From: Aquamicrobium aerolatum DSM 21857
GTDB lineage: Bacteria > Pseudomonadota > Alphaproteobacteria > Rhizobiales > Rhizobiaceae
Length of the DNA stretch: 64,000 nucleotides
Assembly (NCBI RefSeq): GCF_900113935.1
Contig: NZ_FORF01000003.1
Span: 1-64,000, forward strand
Direction: 5' to 3'
Shown here: one piece after another, positions 40,137-50,744 of the stretch
How positions within the stretch are numbered: position 1 is the stretch's first letter
How the letters are laid out: every line of letters begins with the position of its first letter
The notes under the pieces: model-generated
Databases searched by the model: none
What the model was told of the DNA's origin: nothing
What the model saw: only the letters and a program-made list of their open reading frames with translations
Made by a program: the position numbers and the translations under genes

Positions 40137-41039
40137 ATGTCGATCCTTATCAACAAAGACACGAAAGTCCTCGTCCAGGGCCTGACCGGCAAGACGGGTA
40201 CGTTCCACACCGAGCAGGCGCTGGCCTATCATGGCACGCAGATGGTCGGCGGTATCCACCCCAAGAAGGGCGGCGAGAACTGGACCGGTTCCAAGGGCGA
40301 GACCCTGCCGATCTTCTCTTCCGTTGCAGAAGGCAAGGACCGCACCGGTGCGACCGCTTCGGTGGTCTACGTTCCGCCGGCAGGTGCAGCCGCAGCGATC
40401 ATCGAGGCCATCGAGGCCGAGATGGAGCTGATCGTCTGCATCACCGAGGGCATCCCGGTCATGGACATGGTCAAGGTCAAGGCACGTCTTGAAAAGTCGA
40501 AGTCGCGTCTGATCGGCCCGAACTGCCCCGGCCTCGTCACCCCTGACGAGTGCAAGATCGGCATCATGCCGGGCTCGATCTTCCGCAAGGGTTCGGTCGG
40601 TGTCGTGTCGCGTTCGGGCACGCTGACCTATGAGGCCGTGTTCCAGACCACCAATGAAGGCCTCGGGCAGACGACCGCTGTCGGCATCGGCGGCGACCCG
40701 GTCAAGGGCACCGAGTTCATCGACATCCTCGAGATGTTCCTGGCTGACGACGAGACCAAGTCGATCATCATGATCGGCGAGATCGGCGGCTCGGCAGAAG
40801 AAGAAGCAGCGCAGTTCCTCAAGGACGAAGCCAAGCGCGGCCGCAAGAAGCCGATGGCCGGTTTCATCGCGGGTCGCACCGCTCCGGAAGGTCGCACCAT
40901 GGGTCACGCCGGTGCGGTGATCTCCGGCGGCAAGGGCGGCGCTGAAGACAAGATCGCGGCGATGGAAGATGCGGGCATCCGCGTTTCGCCGTCGCCGGCA
41001 CGCCTTGGCACGACCTTGGTCGAAGCCATCAAGGGCTGA
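40137..41039 (+). CDS. sucD: Succinyl-CoA synthetase alpha subunit
   Basis: A 300-residue subunit with the CoA-binding start [20 protein letters not shown], the [20 protein letters not shown] motif, and [18 protein letters not shown] containing the phosphorylated active-site His. It forms the catalytic heterodimer or tetramer with SucC and lies 23 bases after it. Confidence 0.97.
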   Translation: MSILINKDTKVLVQGLTGKTGTFHTEQALAYHGTQMVGGIHPKKGGENWTGSKGETLPIFSSVAEGKDRTGATASVVYVPPAGAAAAIIEAIEAEMELIVCITEGIPVMDMVKVKARLEKSKSRLIGPNCPGLVTPDECKIGIMPGSIFRKGSVGVVSRSGTLTYEAVFQTTNEGLGQTTAVGIGGDPVKGTEFIDILEMFLADDETKSIIMIGEIGGSAEEEAAQFLKDEAKRGRKKPMAGFIAGRTAPEGRTMGHAGAVISGGKGGAEDKIAAMEDAGIRVSPSPARLGTTLVEAIKG

Positions 41040-41045
41040 AGCAAT

Positions 41046-41077
41046 ATTGTGCCGGGCGGTCACCTGCCCGGCACAAT
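41046..41077 (+). promoter_or_regulatory. Strong hairpin between sucD and sucA
   Basis: A perfect 12-bp stem (ATTGTGCCGGGC with GCCCGGCACAAT, 8-base loop) sits 6 bases after the sucD stop inside the operon. No T tract follows. It could protect the sucCD 3' end, mark RNA processing or reduce read-through into sucA 110 bases on. The role is inferred. Confidence 0.6.
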
Positions 41078-41187
41078 TCAATGAGATGAGCGGTCGGTGA
41101 AGCCGGTCCATGACCTGGCTCCACGACCCGAACGCGGCTCGACCGCACAGGCAAGTAGACGGAGCGGCAGCTCCAAAGGATCAAGAG

Positions 41188-44175
41188 ATGGCGCGGCAAG
41201 ATCAGGCCAACGACCAGTTTTCGCTTACCTCGTTCCTGTATGGCGGCAACGCCGACTACATCGAGACCCTTTATGCGTCCTGGCAGGAAAACCCTGCATC
41301 GGTCGACGCGGAGTGGCAGGAGTTTTTCGGCGCGCTCAAGGATGACGCTGCCGACGTTCTGAAGAACGCGCAGGGCGCGTCCTGGGAATCGGCAAACTGG
41401 CCGCTGAAGCAATCCGGTGAACTGGTCTCGGCGCTCGATGGCGACTGGGGCACGGTCGAAAAGCACCTCGACAAGAAGGTCCGCGACAAGGCTGCTGCCA
41501 AGGGCGGCATCTCGGAAGCCGAAGTGCTGCAGGCGACCCGCGATTCCGTGCGCGCCATCATGATGATCCGCGCCTACCGCATGCGCGGTCATCTGCACGC
41601 CAATCTCGACCCGCTCGGCATTGCCAAGCCGCAGGAAGACTATAACGAATTGTCGCCGGAGGCCTATGGCTTCACCGAGGCAGACTATGATCGTCCGATC
41701 TTCATCGACCGCGTTCTGGGGCTGGAATACGCCACCGTGCGCCAGATGCTCGACATTCTCAAGCGTACCTATTGCTCGACGCTCGGCGTTGAATTCATGC
41801 ACATCTCCAACCCGGAGGAAAAGGCGTGGATTCAGGAGCGCATCGAAGGGCCGGACAAGGGCATCGAGTTCACGCCGAACGGCAAGAAGGCGATCCTGTC
41901 GAAGCTGATCGAGGCGGAAGGCTTCGAGCAGTTCATCGACGTCAAGTACAAGGGCACCAAGCGTTTCGGTCTTGATGGCGGTGAATCGCTGATCCCGGCG
42001 CTGGAGCAGATCATCAAGCGCGGCGGCCAGCTCGGCCTCAAGGAGATCGTGCTCGGCATGGCCCACCGTGGCCGCCTCAACGTTCTCACCAACGTGATGG
42101 CAAAGCCGCATCGCGCCGTGTTCCACGAGTTCAAGGGCGGCTCCTTTGCGCCGGATGACGTCGAGGGTTCGGGCGACGTGAAGTACCATCTTGGTGCATC
42201 GTCGGACCGCGAGTTCGACAGCAACAAGGTTCACCTCTCGCTGACCGCCAACCCGTCGCATCTGGAAATCGTCAATCCGGTGGTGATGGGCAAGGCGCGC
42301 GCCAAGCAGGACCAGATTTTCGGCCGCACGCGTGAGGAATTCATCCCGATCGAGGCCCGCGCCAAGGTGATGCCGTTGCTGATCCATGGTGACGCCGCAT
42401 TTGCCGGTCAGGGCGTTGTTGCCGAGTGCCTCGGCCTGTCGGGCCTGCGCGGTCATCGCGTTGCCGGCACCGTGCATTTCATCATCAACAACCAGATCGG
42501 TTTCACCACCAATCCGCGCTTCTCGCGCTCGTCGCCCTATCCGTCCGACGTTGCCAAGATGATCGAAGCGCCGATCTTCCACGTCAACGGCGACGATCCG
42601 GAAGCGGTCGTGTTTGCTGCCAAGATTGCCACCGAATACCGGATGAAGTTCCACAAGCCGGTGGTCATCGACATGTTCTGCTACCGTCGCTTCGGTCACA
42701 ACGAAGGCGACGAGCCGGCATTCACCCAGCCGCAGATGTACAAGGAAATCCGTGCGCACCGCACGACCTTGCAGCTCTACAGCGACAAGCTGATTGCTGA
42801 GAACCTGATGACTCAGGAAGACATCGACGCGATGCGCGCCGAATGGCGTGCTCAGCTGGAAACCGAGTTCGAGGCTGGTCAGACCTACAAGCCCAACAAG
42901 GCCGACTGGCTCGATGGGGCGTGGACAGGCCTGCGCACTGCCGACAATCAGGACGAGCAGCGTCGTGGCAAGACCGCGGTGCCGCTGAAGACGCTGAAGG
43001 AAATCGGCAAGAAGCTGACCGAGGTTCCGGCCGAGTTTGAAGTTCACCGCACCATCGGCCGCTTCCTCGAGAACCGCCGCAAGGCGATCGAGTCCGGCGA
43101 GGGCATCGACTGGGCAACCGGCGAGGCGCTGGCGTTCGGCTCGATCCTGATGGAAGGCAATCCGATCCGTCTTTCGGGTCAGGATTCGGAGCGTGGTACG
43201 TTCTCGCAGCGCCATTCGGTGCTCTACGACCAGCGTTCGGAAGACCGCTACATCCCGCTCAACAATCTGGGACCGCAGCAGGCCAACTACGAAGTCATCA
43301 ACTCGATGCTGTCGGAAGAAGCCGTGCTCGGCTTCGAATATGGCTTCTCGCTGGCCGAGCCGCGTGCGCTGACCCTGTGGGAAGCGCAGTTCGGCGACTT
43401 CGCCAACGGTGCCCAGGTGTTGTTCGACCAGTTCATCTCGTCGGGCGAGCGCAAATGGCTGCGCATGTCGGGCCTCGTCTGCCTGTTGCCGCATGGCTAT
43501 GAAGGTCAGGGGCCGGAGCACTCCTCGGCGCGTCTGGAGCGCTTCCTGCAGATGTGCGCGGAAGACAACATGCAGGTCGCCAACATCACGACGCCTGCCA
43601 ACTACTTCCATGCGCTGCGTCGCCAGCTCAAGCGTGACTTCCGCAAGCCGCTGATCCTGATGACGCCGAAGTCGCTGCTGCGTCACAAGCGGGCGATCTC
43701 GACGATGTCGGAACTGTCGGGTGAAAGCTCCTTCCACCGCCTGTTGTGGGACGATGCGCAATATCTCGGCAACGAGCCGATCAAGCTGGTCAAGGATTCC
43801 AAGATCCGCCGCGTCGTCCTGTGCTCGGGCAAGGTCTATTACGATCTTTACGAAGAGCGTGAAAAGCGTGGCATCGACGACATCTACCTGCTGCGGGTCG
43901 AGCAACTCTATCCGTTCCCGGCCAAGGCGCTGATCAATGAGCTGTCACGCTTCCGCAACGCGGAAATGGTCTGGTGCCAGGAAGAACCGAAGAACATGGG
44001 TGCGTGGTCGTTCATCGACCCGTATCTGGAATGGGTACTAGCTCATATCGACGCCAAACATCAGCGCGTGCGCTATACTGGACGCCCGGCTGCCGCTTCC
44101 CCGGCAACTGGCCTGATGTCCAAGCACCTGGCGCAGCTCGAGGCCTTCCTCGAGGACGCGCTCGGCGGCGAATGA
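41188..44175 (+). CDS. sucA: 2-oxoglutarate dehydrogenase E1 component
   Basis: A 995-residue thiamine-diphosphate enzyme that decarboxylates 2-oxoglutarate and passes the succinyl group to E2. FLYGGNADYIETLYASWQ at the N-terminus, VLGMAHRGRLNVL, the cofactor region HGDAAFAGQGVVAECLGLSGL and VHFIINNQIGFTT are visible, with the transketolase-like C-terminal half (GFEYGFSLAEPRALTLWEAQFGDF). The ATG at 41188 with AAGGATCAAGAG fits the family start; an ATG at 41110 is in frame. Confidence 0.97.
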   Translation: MARQDQANDQFSLTSFLYGGNADYIETLYASWQENPASVDAEWQEFFGALKDDAADVLKNAQGASWESANWPLKQSGELVSALDGDWGTVEKHLDKKVRDKAAAKGGISEAEVLQATRDSVRAIMMIRAYRMRGHLHANLDPLGIAKPQEDYNELSPEAYGFTEADYDRPIFIDRVLGLEYATVRQMLDILKRTYCSTLGVEFMHISNPEEKAWIQERIEGPDKGIEFTPNGKKAILSKLIEAEGFEQFIDVKYKGTKRFGLDGGESLIPALEQIIKRGGQLGLKEIVLGMAHRGRLNVLTNVMAKPHRAVFHEFKGGSFAPDDVEGSGDVKYHLGASSDREFDSNKVHLSLTANPSHLEIVNPVVMGKARAKQDQIFGRTREEFIPIEARAKVMPLLIHGDAAFAGQGVVAECLGLSGLRGHRVAGTVHFIINNQIGFTTNPRFSRSSPYPSDVAKMIEAPIFHVNGDDPEAVVFAAKIATEYRMKFHKPVVIDMFCYRRFGHNEGDEPAFTQPQMYKEIRAHRTTLQLYSDKLIAENLMTQEDIDAMRAEWRAQLETEFEAGQTYKPNKADWLDGAWTGLRTADNQDEQRRGKTAVPLKTLKEIGKKLTEVPAEFEVHRTIGRFLENRRKAIESGEGIDWATGEALAFGSILMEGNPIRLSGQDSERGTFSQRHSVLYDQRSEDRYIPLNNLGPQQANYEVINSMLSEEAVLGFEYGFSLAEPRALTLWEAQFGDFANGAQVLFDQFISSGERKWLRMSGLVCLLPHGYEGQGPEHSSARLERFLQMCAEDNMQVANITTPANYFHALRRQLKRDFRKPLILMTPKSLLRHKRAISTMSELSGESSFHRLLWDDAQYLGNEPIKLVKDSKIRRVVLCSGKVYYDLYEEREKRGIDDIYLLRVEQLYPFPAKALINELSRFRNAEMVWCQEEPKNMGAWSFIDPYLEWVLAHIDAKHQRVRYTGRPAAASPATGLMSKHLAQLEAFLEDALGGE

Positions 44176-44210
44176 GAAACTGAAGCGAAACCAGGCAACG
44201 GAAAAGAACA

Positions 44211-45443
44211 ATGGCTACCGAAATTCGCGTTCCGACACTCGGAGAATCCGTCGCAGAAGCGACCATCGGCAAGTGGTTCAAGAAGGCCGGCGACGCGATT
44301 GCTGTCGACGAACCGCTTGTTGAACTCGAAACCGACAAGGTCACGATCGAGGTTCCGGCTCCTGCCGCCGGCGTCCTGTCGGAAATCGTCGCCCAGGAAG
44401 GCGAGACCGTCGGTGTCGCGGCCCTGCTCGGCATGATCTCCGAAGGCGCGGGCGCAGCAGCGGCACCTGCCAAGAAGGCAGAAGCCAAGGCAGAAGCGCC
44501 GCAGGCCGCACCAGCTCAGGCAGCTGCGGCAGCGCCCGCCGGCCAGACCTCGATGCCAGCTGCGCCGTCGGCGGCCAAGGCTGCGGCGGAAGCCGGCATC
44601 TCGACCGATCAGGTCGCAGGTTCGGGCAAGCGCGGTCAGGTGCTCAAGGGCGACGTCCTCGACGCCATCGCCAAGGGTGTCGCCGCGCCTGCCGCAGCCC
44701 CGGCTCCGGTTGCAGCGCGTCCGGCTTCGTCCGAGGGCGATGCCGTGCGCGAAGAGCGCGTGAAGATGACGCGCCTGCGCCAGACCATTGCGCGCCGTCT
44801 CAAGGAAGCGCAGGCAACCGCCGCCATGCTGACCACCTTCAACGAGGTGGACATGAAGCCGGTGATGGATCTGCGCGCCAAGTACAAGGATCTGTTCGAG
44901 AAGAAGCACGGCGTCAAGCTCGGCTTCATGGGCTTCTTCACCAAGGCCGTGACCCACGCCCTGAAGGAAATCCCGGCGGTCAACGCCGAGATCGACGGCA
45001 CCGACATCATCTACAAGAACTTCGCCCATATCGGCGTCGCAGTCGGTACCGACAAGGGCCTCGTCGTGCCGGTGGTGCGCGATGCCGACCAGATGTCGAT
45101 CTCGGAAATCGAGAAGGAAATCGGTCGTCTGGGTCTGGCGGCGCGTGACGGCAAGCTGTCGGTCGCCGACATGCAGGGCGGCACCTTCACCATCTCGAAT
45201 GGCGGCGTCTATGGTTCGCTGATGTCGACGCCGATCCTGAATGCGCCGCAGTCGGGCATTCTGGGCATGCACAAGATCCAGGAACGTCCGGTTGTCATCG
45301 GCGGCCAGATCGTCATCCGTCCGATGATGTATCTCGCTCTGTCCTACGATCACCGCATCGTCGACGGCAAGGAAGCCGTGACCTTCCTCGTCCGTGTCAA
45401 GGAAACGCTGGAAGATCCGGAGCGTCTGGTTCTCGATCTCTGA
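44211..45443 (+). CDS. sucB: 2-oxoglutarate dehydrogenase E2 (dihydrolipoyl succinyltransferase)
   Basis: A 410-residue core subunit. The lipoyl domain has [17 protein letters not shown] with the lipoylated Lys at about 44. An Ala/Pro-rich linker (about 85-115) leads to the E1/E3-binding domain ([20 protein letters not shown]), and the catalytic domain ends with [19 protein letters not shown] containing the active His. It starts 35 bases after sucA. Confidence 0.96.
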   Translation: MATEIRVPTLGESVAEATIGKWFKKAGDAIAVDEPLVELETDKVTIEVPAPAAGVLSEIVAQEGETVGVAALLGMISEGAGAAAAPAKKAEAKAEAPQAAPAQAAAAAPAGQTSMPAAPSAAKAAAEAGISTDQVAGSGKRGQVLKGDVLDAIAKGVAAPAAAPAPVAARPASSEGDAVREERVKMTRLRQTIARRLKEAQATAAMLTTFNEVDMKPVMDLRAKYKDLFEKKHGVKLGFMGFFTKAVTHALKEIPAVNAEIDGTDIIYKNFAHIGVAVGTDKGLVVPVVRDADQMSISEIEKEIGRLGLAARDGKLSVADMQGGTFTISNGGVYGSLMSTPILNAPQSGILGMHKIQERPVVIGGQIVIRPMMYLALSYDHRIVDGKEAVTFLVRVKETLEDPERLVLDL

Positions 45444-45485
45444 TCGGGGTCACCCAGCGCCTGTCCCAGACTGAAGGATTTTGTC

Positions 45486-46892
45486 ATGAGCTATGATCTT
45501 GTCGTTATCGGTGCCGGTCCCGGCGGTTATGTCTGCGCCATCAAGGCGTCGCAGCTGGGCCTGAAGGTCGCGCTGGTCGAAAAGCGCGACACCTATGGCG
45601 GCACCTGCGTCAATGTCGGCTGCATTCCGTCCAAGGCCTTGCTGCACGCGACCGAGATGCTGATGGAGGCCGAACATTCGTTCGACGCCCTCGGCATCGA
45701 GATTTCCAAGCCGAAGGTGAACCTCGAAAAGCTGATGGCGCATCGCGTCAACACCGTCGAGCAGAACACCAAGGGCCTCGTCTTCCTGATGAAGAAAAAC
45801 AAGATCGACACCTTCCAGGGTACCGGTCAGGTTCTTGGCCAGGGGAAGGTTTCGGTCACCGCCGAAGACGGCAGCGCGCAGGAACTGGCGACGAAGAACA
45901 TCGTCATCGCCACCGGTTCGGACATTGCCGGCATTCCCGGCGTCGATGTCGCCTTTGACGAAAAGACCATCGTGTCGTCGACCGGCGCGCTCGAATTCGA
46001 CAAGGTGCCTGGCCATCTCGTCGTCGTCGGTGGCGGCGTCATCGGTCTGGAGCTGGGTTCGGTCTGGGCGCGTCTTGGCGCCAAGGTCACCGTGGTCGAA
46101 TATCTCGACACGATCCTTGGCGGCATGGATGGCGAAGTCGCCAAGCAGTACCAGCGCATGCTGGGCAAGCAGGGCTTCGAGTTCAAGCTCGGCGCCAAGG
46201 TCACTGGCGTCGCCAAGGATGGCAAGGGCTCGAAGGTCACCTTCGAGCCGGTCAAGGGCGGCGATGCCGTCACCATCGACGCAGACGCCGTGCTGGTCGC
46301 TACGGGCCGCAAGCCTTACACGGCCGGCCTTGGCCTTGAGGCTGCCGGCGTTGCGCTCGACGAGCGTGGCCGCGTGCAGGTCGATGGCCGCTTGCAGACC
46401 AACGTGCCGGGCATCTACGCCATTGGCGACGTCGTTGTCGGTCCGATGCTTGCGCACAAGGCCGAGGAAGAAGGCGTTGCCGTTGCCGAGATGCTGGCCG
46501 GCCAGGCCGGACACGTCAATTACGACGTCATTCCGGGCGTTGTTTACACCAGCCCCGAAGTCGCTTCCGTTGGCAAGACCGAGGAAGAACTGAAGAAGGC
46601 GGGCATTGCCTATTCGTCCGGCAAGTTCCCGTTTTCGGCCAATGGCCGCGCACGCTCGATGTTGCAGACCGACGGTTTCGTCAAGGTGCTGGCTGACAAG
46701 GCGACCGACCGCGTGCTCGGCGTTCACATCGTCGGCTTTGGTGCCGGCGAGATGATCCATGAGGCAGCGGTGCTGATGGAGTTCGGCGGCTCGTCGGAAG
46801 ACCTCGCTCGCACCTGCCATGCGCATCCGACGATGTCGGAAGCCGTCAAGGAAGCCGCGCTGGCGACCTTCTCCAAGCCGATTCACATGTGA
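45486..46892 (+). CDS. lpdA: Dihydrolipoamide dehydrogenase (E3)
   Basis: A 468-residue FAD enzyme that reoxidises lipoamide with NAD. It shows [18 protein letters not shown] (FAD), the redox pair in [20 protein letters not shown], the NAD motif [20 protein letters not shown], and the C-terminal [13 protein letters not shown] with the catalytic His. Last gene of the mdh-sucCDAB-lpdA operon, so this copy serves mainly the 2-oxoglutarate complex. Confidence 0.97.
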   Translation: MSYDLVVIGAGPGGYVCAIKASQLGLKVALVEKRDTYGGTCVNVGCIPSKALLHATEMLMEAEHSFDALGIEISKPKVNLEKLMAHRVNTVEQNTKGLVFLMKKNKIDTFQGTGQVLGQGKVSVTAEDGSAQELATKNIVIATGSDIAGIPGVDVAFDEKTIVSSTGALEFDKVPGHLVVVGGGVIGLELGSVWARLGAKVTVVEYLDTILGGMDGEVAKQYQRMLGKQGFEFKLGAKVTGVAKDGKGSKVTFEPVKGGDAVTIDADAVLVATGRKPYTAGLGLEAAGVALDERGRVQVDGRLQTNVPGIYAIGDVVVGPMLAHKAEEEGVAVAEMLAGQAGHVNYDVIPGVVYTSPEVASVGKTEEELKKAGIAYSSGKFPFSANGRARSMLQTDGFVKVLADKATDRVLGVHIVGFGAGEMIHEAAVLMEFGGSSEDLARTCHAHPTMSEAVKEAALATFSKPIHM

Positions 46893-46913
46893 TCGGCTTC
46901 ACGAAAGCCCAAC

Positions 46914-46945
46914 AAAAAAGGCCAGCTCGTCGAGCTGGCCTTTTT
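46914..46945. terminator. Two-way terminator between lpdA and rpsP
   Basis: GGCCAGCT and AGCTGGCC form a stem with loop CGTCG, flanked by AAAAAA on the left and TTTTT on the right. It can end both the rightward lpdA and leftward rpsP transcripts. Confidence 0.92.
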
Positions 46946-46973
46946 CATGTCTGACGATCGTTGAGATCGCTGA

Positions 46974-47387
46974 TTATTCAGCGGTCTCTTCAGCCGGAGC
47001 AGCAGCAGCTTCAGCAGCGGCGGCAGCATCTGCGGCAGCCTTGGCGGCGGCGGCTTCTTCAGCGGCCTTGGCAGCAGCGATACGCTCCTGGGCCTTCTTG
47101 CCTGGCTCACCCTTGGTCGGGTTGTTGCGGGCGTCGCGCTGGATCAGGCCAGCTTCGGCGAGGAAGCGGGCAACGCGGTCGGTCGGCAGCGCGCCGTTGG
47201 CCATCCAGTGCTTGACGCGCTCTTCGTTGACCTTCACGCGCTCGCCGTCCTTGGCCAGCATCGGGTTCCACGAACCGACCTGCTCGATGAAACGGCCGTC
47301 GCGCGGGGTGCGCACGTCAGCGATGACGATGTGGTAGTAAGGGCGCTTCTTGGAACCTGCGCGCGAAAGACGGATTTTCAGTGCCAT
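46974..47387 (-). CDS. rpsP: 30S ribosomal protein S16 with an Ala/Glu-rich tail
   Basis: A 137-residue S16. The conserved body (about 1-85) has [36 protein letters not shown] and [17 protein letters not shown]. About 50 further residues form an Ala/Glu/Lys low-complexity tail like the one on L19 in this window. E. coli S16 has only 82 residues. AGGAGAACTCG precedes the ATG. It follows ffh and a chorismate mutase gene; rimM, its usual next gene, is 30 kb away. Confidence 0.95.
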   Translation of the reverse strand: MALKIRLSRAGSKKRPYYHIVIADVRTPRDGRFIEQVGSWNPMLAKDGERVKVNEERVKHWMANGALPTDRVARFLAEAGLIQRDARNNPTKGEPGKKAQERIAAAKAAEEAAAAKAAADAAAAAEAAAAPAEETAE

Positions 47388-47438
47388 TTCGAGTTCTCCT
47401 GGATCTTCTGTCTGTGTGTCTTGTTGGGTCTTGGGGTA

Positions 47439-47756
47439 TCAGGATTTGCCGTTTTCAGAGGCAATCGCCTCATGGTGACGGATGACTTCGCGGATGATGA
47501 AGTTGAGGAACTTCTCCGCAAAATCCGGATCGAGATTTGCATCCTGCGCCAGCTGGCGCAGACGGGCGATCTGCTGCTGCTCGCGTGCCGGATCGGCTGG
47601 CGGCAGATCATGAGTTGCCTTCAGGTGGCCCACTGCCTGCGTGCAGCGGAAGCGCTCGGCTAGCATATGCACCAGCGCCGCATCGATATTGTCGATCGAC
47701 GAGCGGTATTGCGCCAGCTTGGCGCGTGCAACGTCGTTATTGTTGGTTTCGCTCAT
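47439..47756 (-). CDS. Chorismate mutase (AroQ type)
   Basis: A 105-residue all-helical chorismate mutase. LAQYRSSIDNIDAALVHMLAERFRCTQAVGHLKA matches the first AroQ helix with its active-site Arg and Lys, and EKFLNFIIREVIRHHEAI the last. It turns chorismate into prephenate for Phe and Tyr synthesis. It lies 7 bases after ffh, an ordering also known in other rhizobia. Confidence 0.9.
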   Translation of the reverse strand: MSETNNNDVARAKLAQYRSSIDNIDAALVHMLAERFRCTQAVGHLKATHDLPPADPAREQQQIARLRQLAQDANLDPDFAEKFLNFIIREVIRHHEAIASENGKS

Positions 47757-47763
47757 CTGCCCC

Positions 47764-49341
47764 TCACTTCTTCTTTGGACCGCCGGGCAGACCCGGAAGC
47801 TTCAAGCCGCCCGACAGGCCCGGAAGGCCGCCCCCCGGCAATCCCGGAAATCCGCCGGGAAGCCCTTTCGGCAGGCCGCCGCCCAGACCCGCAGCCTCTG
47901 CCTGCTTCTGCAGCGCTTCGAGCTGCTTGGGGTCCATCTTCGACAGGTCGGGCATTCCGCCCATACCCGGCATCATGCCGCCCATACCCATCTTGGAGGC
48001 AAGGCCGCCCATTGCGGCGCGCATCATGCCGCCGCCCTTGCCCTTGCCGCCCATGGCTTTCATCATGTCGGCCATCTGGCGGTGCATTTTCAAAAGCTTG
48101 TTGATCTGCGCCGCATCGGTGCCGGAGCCGGCGGCAATGCGCTTCTTGCGCGAATGCTTGAGAAGGTCGGGATTGGCGCGCTCGGCCTTGGTCATCGACT
48201 GGATGATGGCGATCTGACGACCGAACATCTTGTCATCGAGCCCGGCGGCGGCGATCTGGTCCTTCATCTTGCCCATGCCCGGCATCATGCCCATGATACC
48301 GCCCATGCCACCCATCTTCTGCATCTGGCGCAGCTGGTCGGCGAGGTCGTTCAGGTCGAACTTGCCCGACTGCATCTTCTTCGCCATCGCCGCGGCTTTT
48401 TCCGCGTCGATGGTTTCAGCAGCCTTCTCGACCAGGCTGACGATGTCGCCCATGCCAAGGATGCGGTCGGCGATGCGCTTGGGATGAAACTCCTCCAGCG
48501 CATCCATCTTTTCGCCGACACCGATCAGCTTGACCGGCTTGCCGGTCACGGCGCGCATCGACAGGGCGGCACCGCCACGGCCATCGCCGTCCATGCGGGT
48601 CAGCACCAGGCCGGTGACACCGACGCGTTCGTCGAAGTTGCGGGCGAGATTGACGGCGTCCTGACCGGTCAGCGAGTCGGCGACGAGCAGGATTTCATGC
48701 GGGTTGGCCGAGCGCTTGATCTCGGCCATTTCGGCCATCAGCGGCTCGTCAATATGGGTGCGGCCGGCGGTGTCGAGGATGACGACGTCGTGGCCGCCGA
48801 GCTTTGCCGCCTGCACCGAGCGCTTGGCAATATCGACCGGGGTCTGGCCGGCAATGATCGGCAGGGTCGCAACGCCGGTCTGCTCGCCGAGCTGGCGCAA
48901 TTGCTCCTGCGCGGCCGGACGGCGCGTGTCGAGCGAGGCCATCAGCACTTTCTTGCCCTGGCGCTCGGTCAGCCGCTTGGCGATCTTGGCAGAGGTGGTG
49001 GTCTTGCCGGAACCCTGCAGGCCGACCATCATGATGACGACCGGGGCAGGGGCGTTGAGATCGATGGCGACGCCTTCGGCACCCAGCATCTCGACCAGTT
49101 CGTCATGAACGATCTTGACGACCATCTGGCCGGGCTTGATCGACTTCAGAACTTCCGCGCCGACCGCCTTGCTGCGCACTTTGTCGGTGAACGAACGGAC
49201 GACTTCGAGCGCAACGTCTGCCTCGATCAGCGCACGACGCACTTCGCGCAGCGCCGCCGAGACGTCGGCTTCGGAGAGCGCACCGCGGCCGGTGAGGCCG
49301 TTGAGGATGGAGCCAAGGCGCTCCTGAAGTGATTCAAACAT
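47764..49341 (-). CDS. ffh: Signal recognition particle protein Ffh
   Basis: A 525-residue SRP GTPase. The N domain starts MFESLQERLGSILNGLTGRG. The G domain has MVGLQGSGKTTTSAKIAKRL (P loop), DTAGRTHIDEPL and TRMDGDGRGGAALS. The C-terminal M domain (about 320-525) is very rich in Met and Gly for binding signal sequences and 4.5S RNA, with a long Gly/Pro/Leu tail. The ATG at 49341 is the family start; the open frame upstream is not part of the protein. Confidence 0.96.
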   Translation of the reverse strand: MFESLQERLGSILNGLTGRGALSEADVSAALREVRRALIEADVALEVVRSFTDKVRSKAVGAEVLKSIKPGQMVVKIVHDELVEMLGAEGVAIDLNAPAPVVIMMVGLQGSGKTTTSAKIAKRLTERQGKKVLMASLDTRRPAAQEQLRQLGEQTGVATLPIIAGQTPVDIAKRSVQAAKLGGHDVVILDTAGRTHIDEPLMAEMAEIKRSANPHEILLVADSLTGQDAVNLARNFDERVGVTGLVLTRMDGDGRGGAALSMRAVTGKPVKLIGVGEKMDALEEFHPKRIADRILGMGDIVSLVEKAAETIDAEKAAAMAKKMQSGKFDLNDLADQLRQMQKMGGMGGIMGMMPGMGKMKDQIAAAGLDDKMFGRQIAIIQSMTKAERANPDLLKHSRKKRIAAGSGTDAAQINKLLKMHRQMADMMKAMGGKGKGGGMMRAAMGGLASKMGMGGMMPGMGGMPDLSKMDPKQLEALQKQAEAAGLGGGLPKGLPGGFPGLPGGGLPGLSGGLKLPGLPGGPKKK

Positions 49342-49814
49342 CCGTTTTTCCCATTCCCTGCCATTTGCATCGACAGAGAGGTAATGGCTCGGCATCGGAA
49401 AGCAAAGCTCAAAGCCGTAACGCACCCGAGGGCGCATCGCGCTGTCGGGTGTTGACCTCCGGGATCGTCATCTTCGTTGAAGATCGCCCCGGTCGGCGGC
49501 TCAGAGTTCTACCTCGTCGCTGAATTTGCAGGTTCTAGACAGGAAAAGCGCCGTCGAGTCAAGCGAAAGCGAAGCTTTTGCGCGTCAGGGCCGAGGCCGA
49601 GGCTCGGCGCGGCTTCCGGTTTTGCGCGCGCGGGCGCGGAATGTGCGCCAAAATTGTGGTAGTCCTGCCACAGTAACACGGCAGTAATCGAATTCGTCTA
49701 CAAAATCCGCAATTCGCCTCGCAATCATGTCTGATTTGCGTGTTGTGGGGGCACGCGGGATGGCGCAAGCGACCGCATCAGGCAACAGGATCGGGCTATC
49801 GGAAAGGCAAGTGT
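49342..49814. other. 473-base divergent intergenic region between ffh and mltB
   Basis: It carries the promoters of ffh (leftward) and mltB (rightward). It has several G/C-rich inverted sequences (for example around 49559-49580 and 49588-49612). I could find no 4.5S RNA, tRNA or supported small gene; frames on either strand here have no recognisable protein or ribosome site. Confidence 0.4.
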
Positions 49815-50630
49815 ATGGCGAAAGCAATGATGAAAGTGGTCGCGGCGGCGGTGCTCGCGCTCGGGCTGTCCTCGGCTGCGGCCTATGCGCAGGCTTGCGG
49901 CAACACCGCCGATGGCTTCGAGACGTGGAAATCGCAGTTCCGTCAGCATGCGCAGTCGCGCGGCCTTGGCCAGCGCGCGCTCGCGGCGCTTGACGGCACC
50001 CGCTACAACACAGCGACGATCAAGGCGGACCGTGGCCAGAAGAGCTTCAAGCTGACGCTGGACCAGTTCATGGAACGGCGCGGCGCGGCGCAGATCGTGC
50101 GCAAGGGCCGTCAGGTCAAGCAGCAGAACGCGCAGTTGTTTGCGCAGATCGAGAAGCGCTACGGCGTGCCGGCTGGCCCGCTGCTAGCGATCTGGGGCAT
50201 GGAAACCAATTTTGGCGGCTTCCTCGGCAACCAGAACATCGTTTCGGCCGCGGCAACGCTGGCTTATGATTGCCGTCGCTCGGAATTCTTCACCCGCCAG
50301 ATCATCGCGGCCCTGCAACTCGTTGATCGTGGCGATCTGAGCCCTTCGGCGATCGGCGCGGCCCATGGCGAAGTCGGCCAGACCCAGTTCCTGCCGGAAA
50401 ATGTCATCAAATATGGCGTTGACGGCGATGGCGACGGACATGTCGATCTGATCAATTCGCGCGCCGATGCCCTGCACTCGACCGCCAACTTCCTCGTTGG
50501 CCATGGCTGGCGTCGCGGTGCCGGCTATCAGAAGGGCGAGCCGAATTTCGCCGCCATCGAAGGCTGGAACGCTGCTGGCGTCTACCAGCAGGCCATCGCC
50601 ATCATGGGCCGCCAGATCGACGGTAACTGA
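49815..50630 (+). CDS. Lytic murein transglycosylase (MltB family)
   Basis: A 271-residue periplasmic enzyme with signal peptide MAKAMMKVVAAAVLALGLSS then AAAYAQA. The catalytic Glu lies in PAGPLLAIWGMETNFGGFLG, and GEVGQTQFLPENVIKYGVDGDGDGHVDL is the family motif, including a DGDGDG loop that may bind calcium. It cleaves glycan strands of peptidoglycan giving anhydro-muramyl ends. It has no lipobox, so it is soluble, unlike E. coli MltB. Confidence 0.92.
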   Translation: MAKAMMKVVAAAVLALGLSSAAAYAQACGNTADGFETWKSQFRQHAQSRGLGQRALAALDGTRYNTATIKADRGQKSFKLTLDQFMERRGAAQIVRKGRQVKQQNAQLFAQIEKRYGVPAGPLLAIWGMETNFGGFLGNQNIVSAAATLAYDCRRSEFFTRQIIAALQLVDRGDLSPSAIGAAHGEVGQTQFLPENVIKYGVDGDGDGHVDLINSRADALHSTANFLVGHGWRRGAGYQKGEPNFAAIEGWNAAGVYQQAIAIMGRQIDGN

Positions 50631-50690
50631 TCGAGCTGGGCATTTCCGCGGTTTCGTTGAATCGCGGATTTGCTCCGACTCTTTGTTTTA

Positions 50691-50739
50691 CGCAATTCCG
50701 ACCGCAAAACCGCTTCGCACTTTTTGCTGGAATTGCTCC
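50691..50739. repeat. Intergenic repeat, module C
   Basis: CGCAATTCC at 50691-50699 and GGAATTGCTC at 50729-50738 frame a sequence with ACCGCAAAACCGC. It is an inverted-orientation relative of the module at 30091-30129 (shared CGCAATTCC, GCAAAAC and the closing GGAA-TGCTC). Confidence 0.7.
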
Positions 50740-50744
50740 AAGCC

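Noticed and set aside
41029-43905. A 958-codon open frame on the minus strand opposite sucA
   Set aside because: It mirrors the codon pattern of sucA, has no recognisable protein family and includes a start without ribosome site. Long antisense frames are common opposite high-GC genes.
49342-49814. 4.5S SRP RNA gene beside ffh
   Set aside because: No sequence in the ffh-mltB gap shows the conserved GGAA-tetraloop helix of SRP RNA with matching arms.
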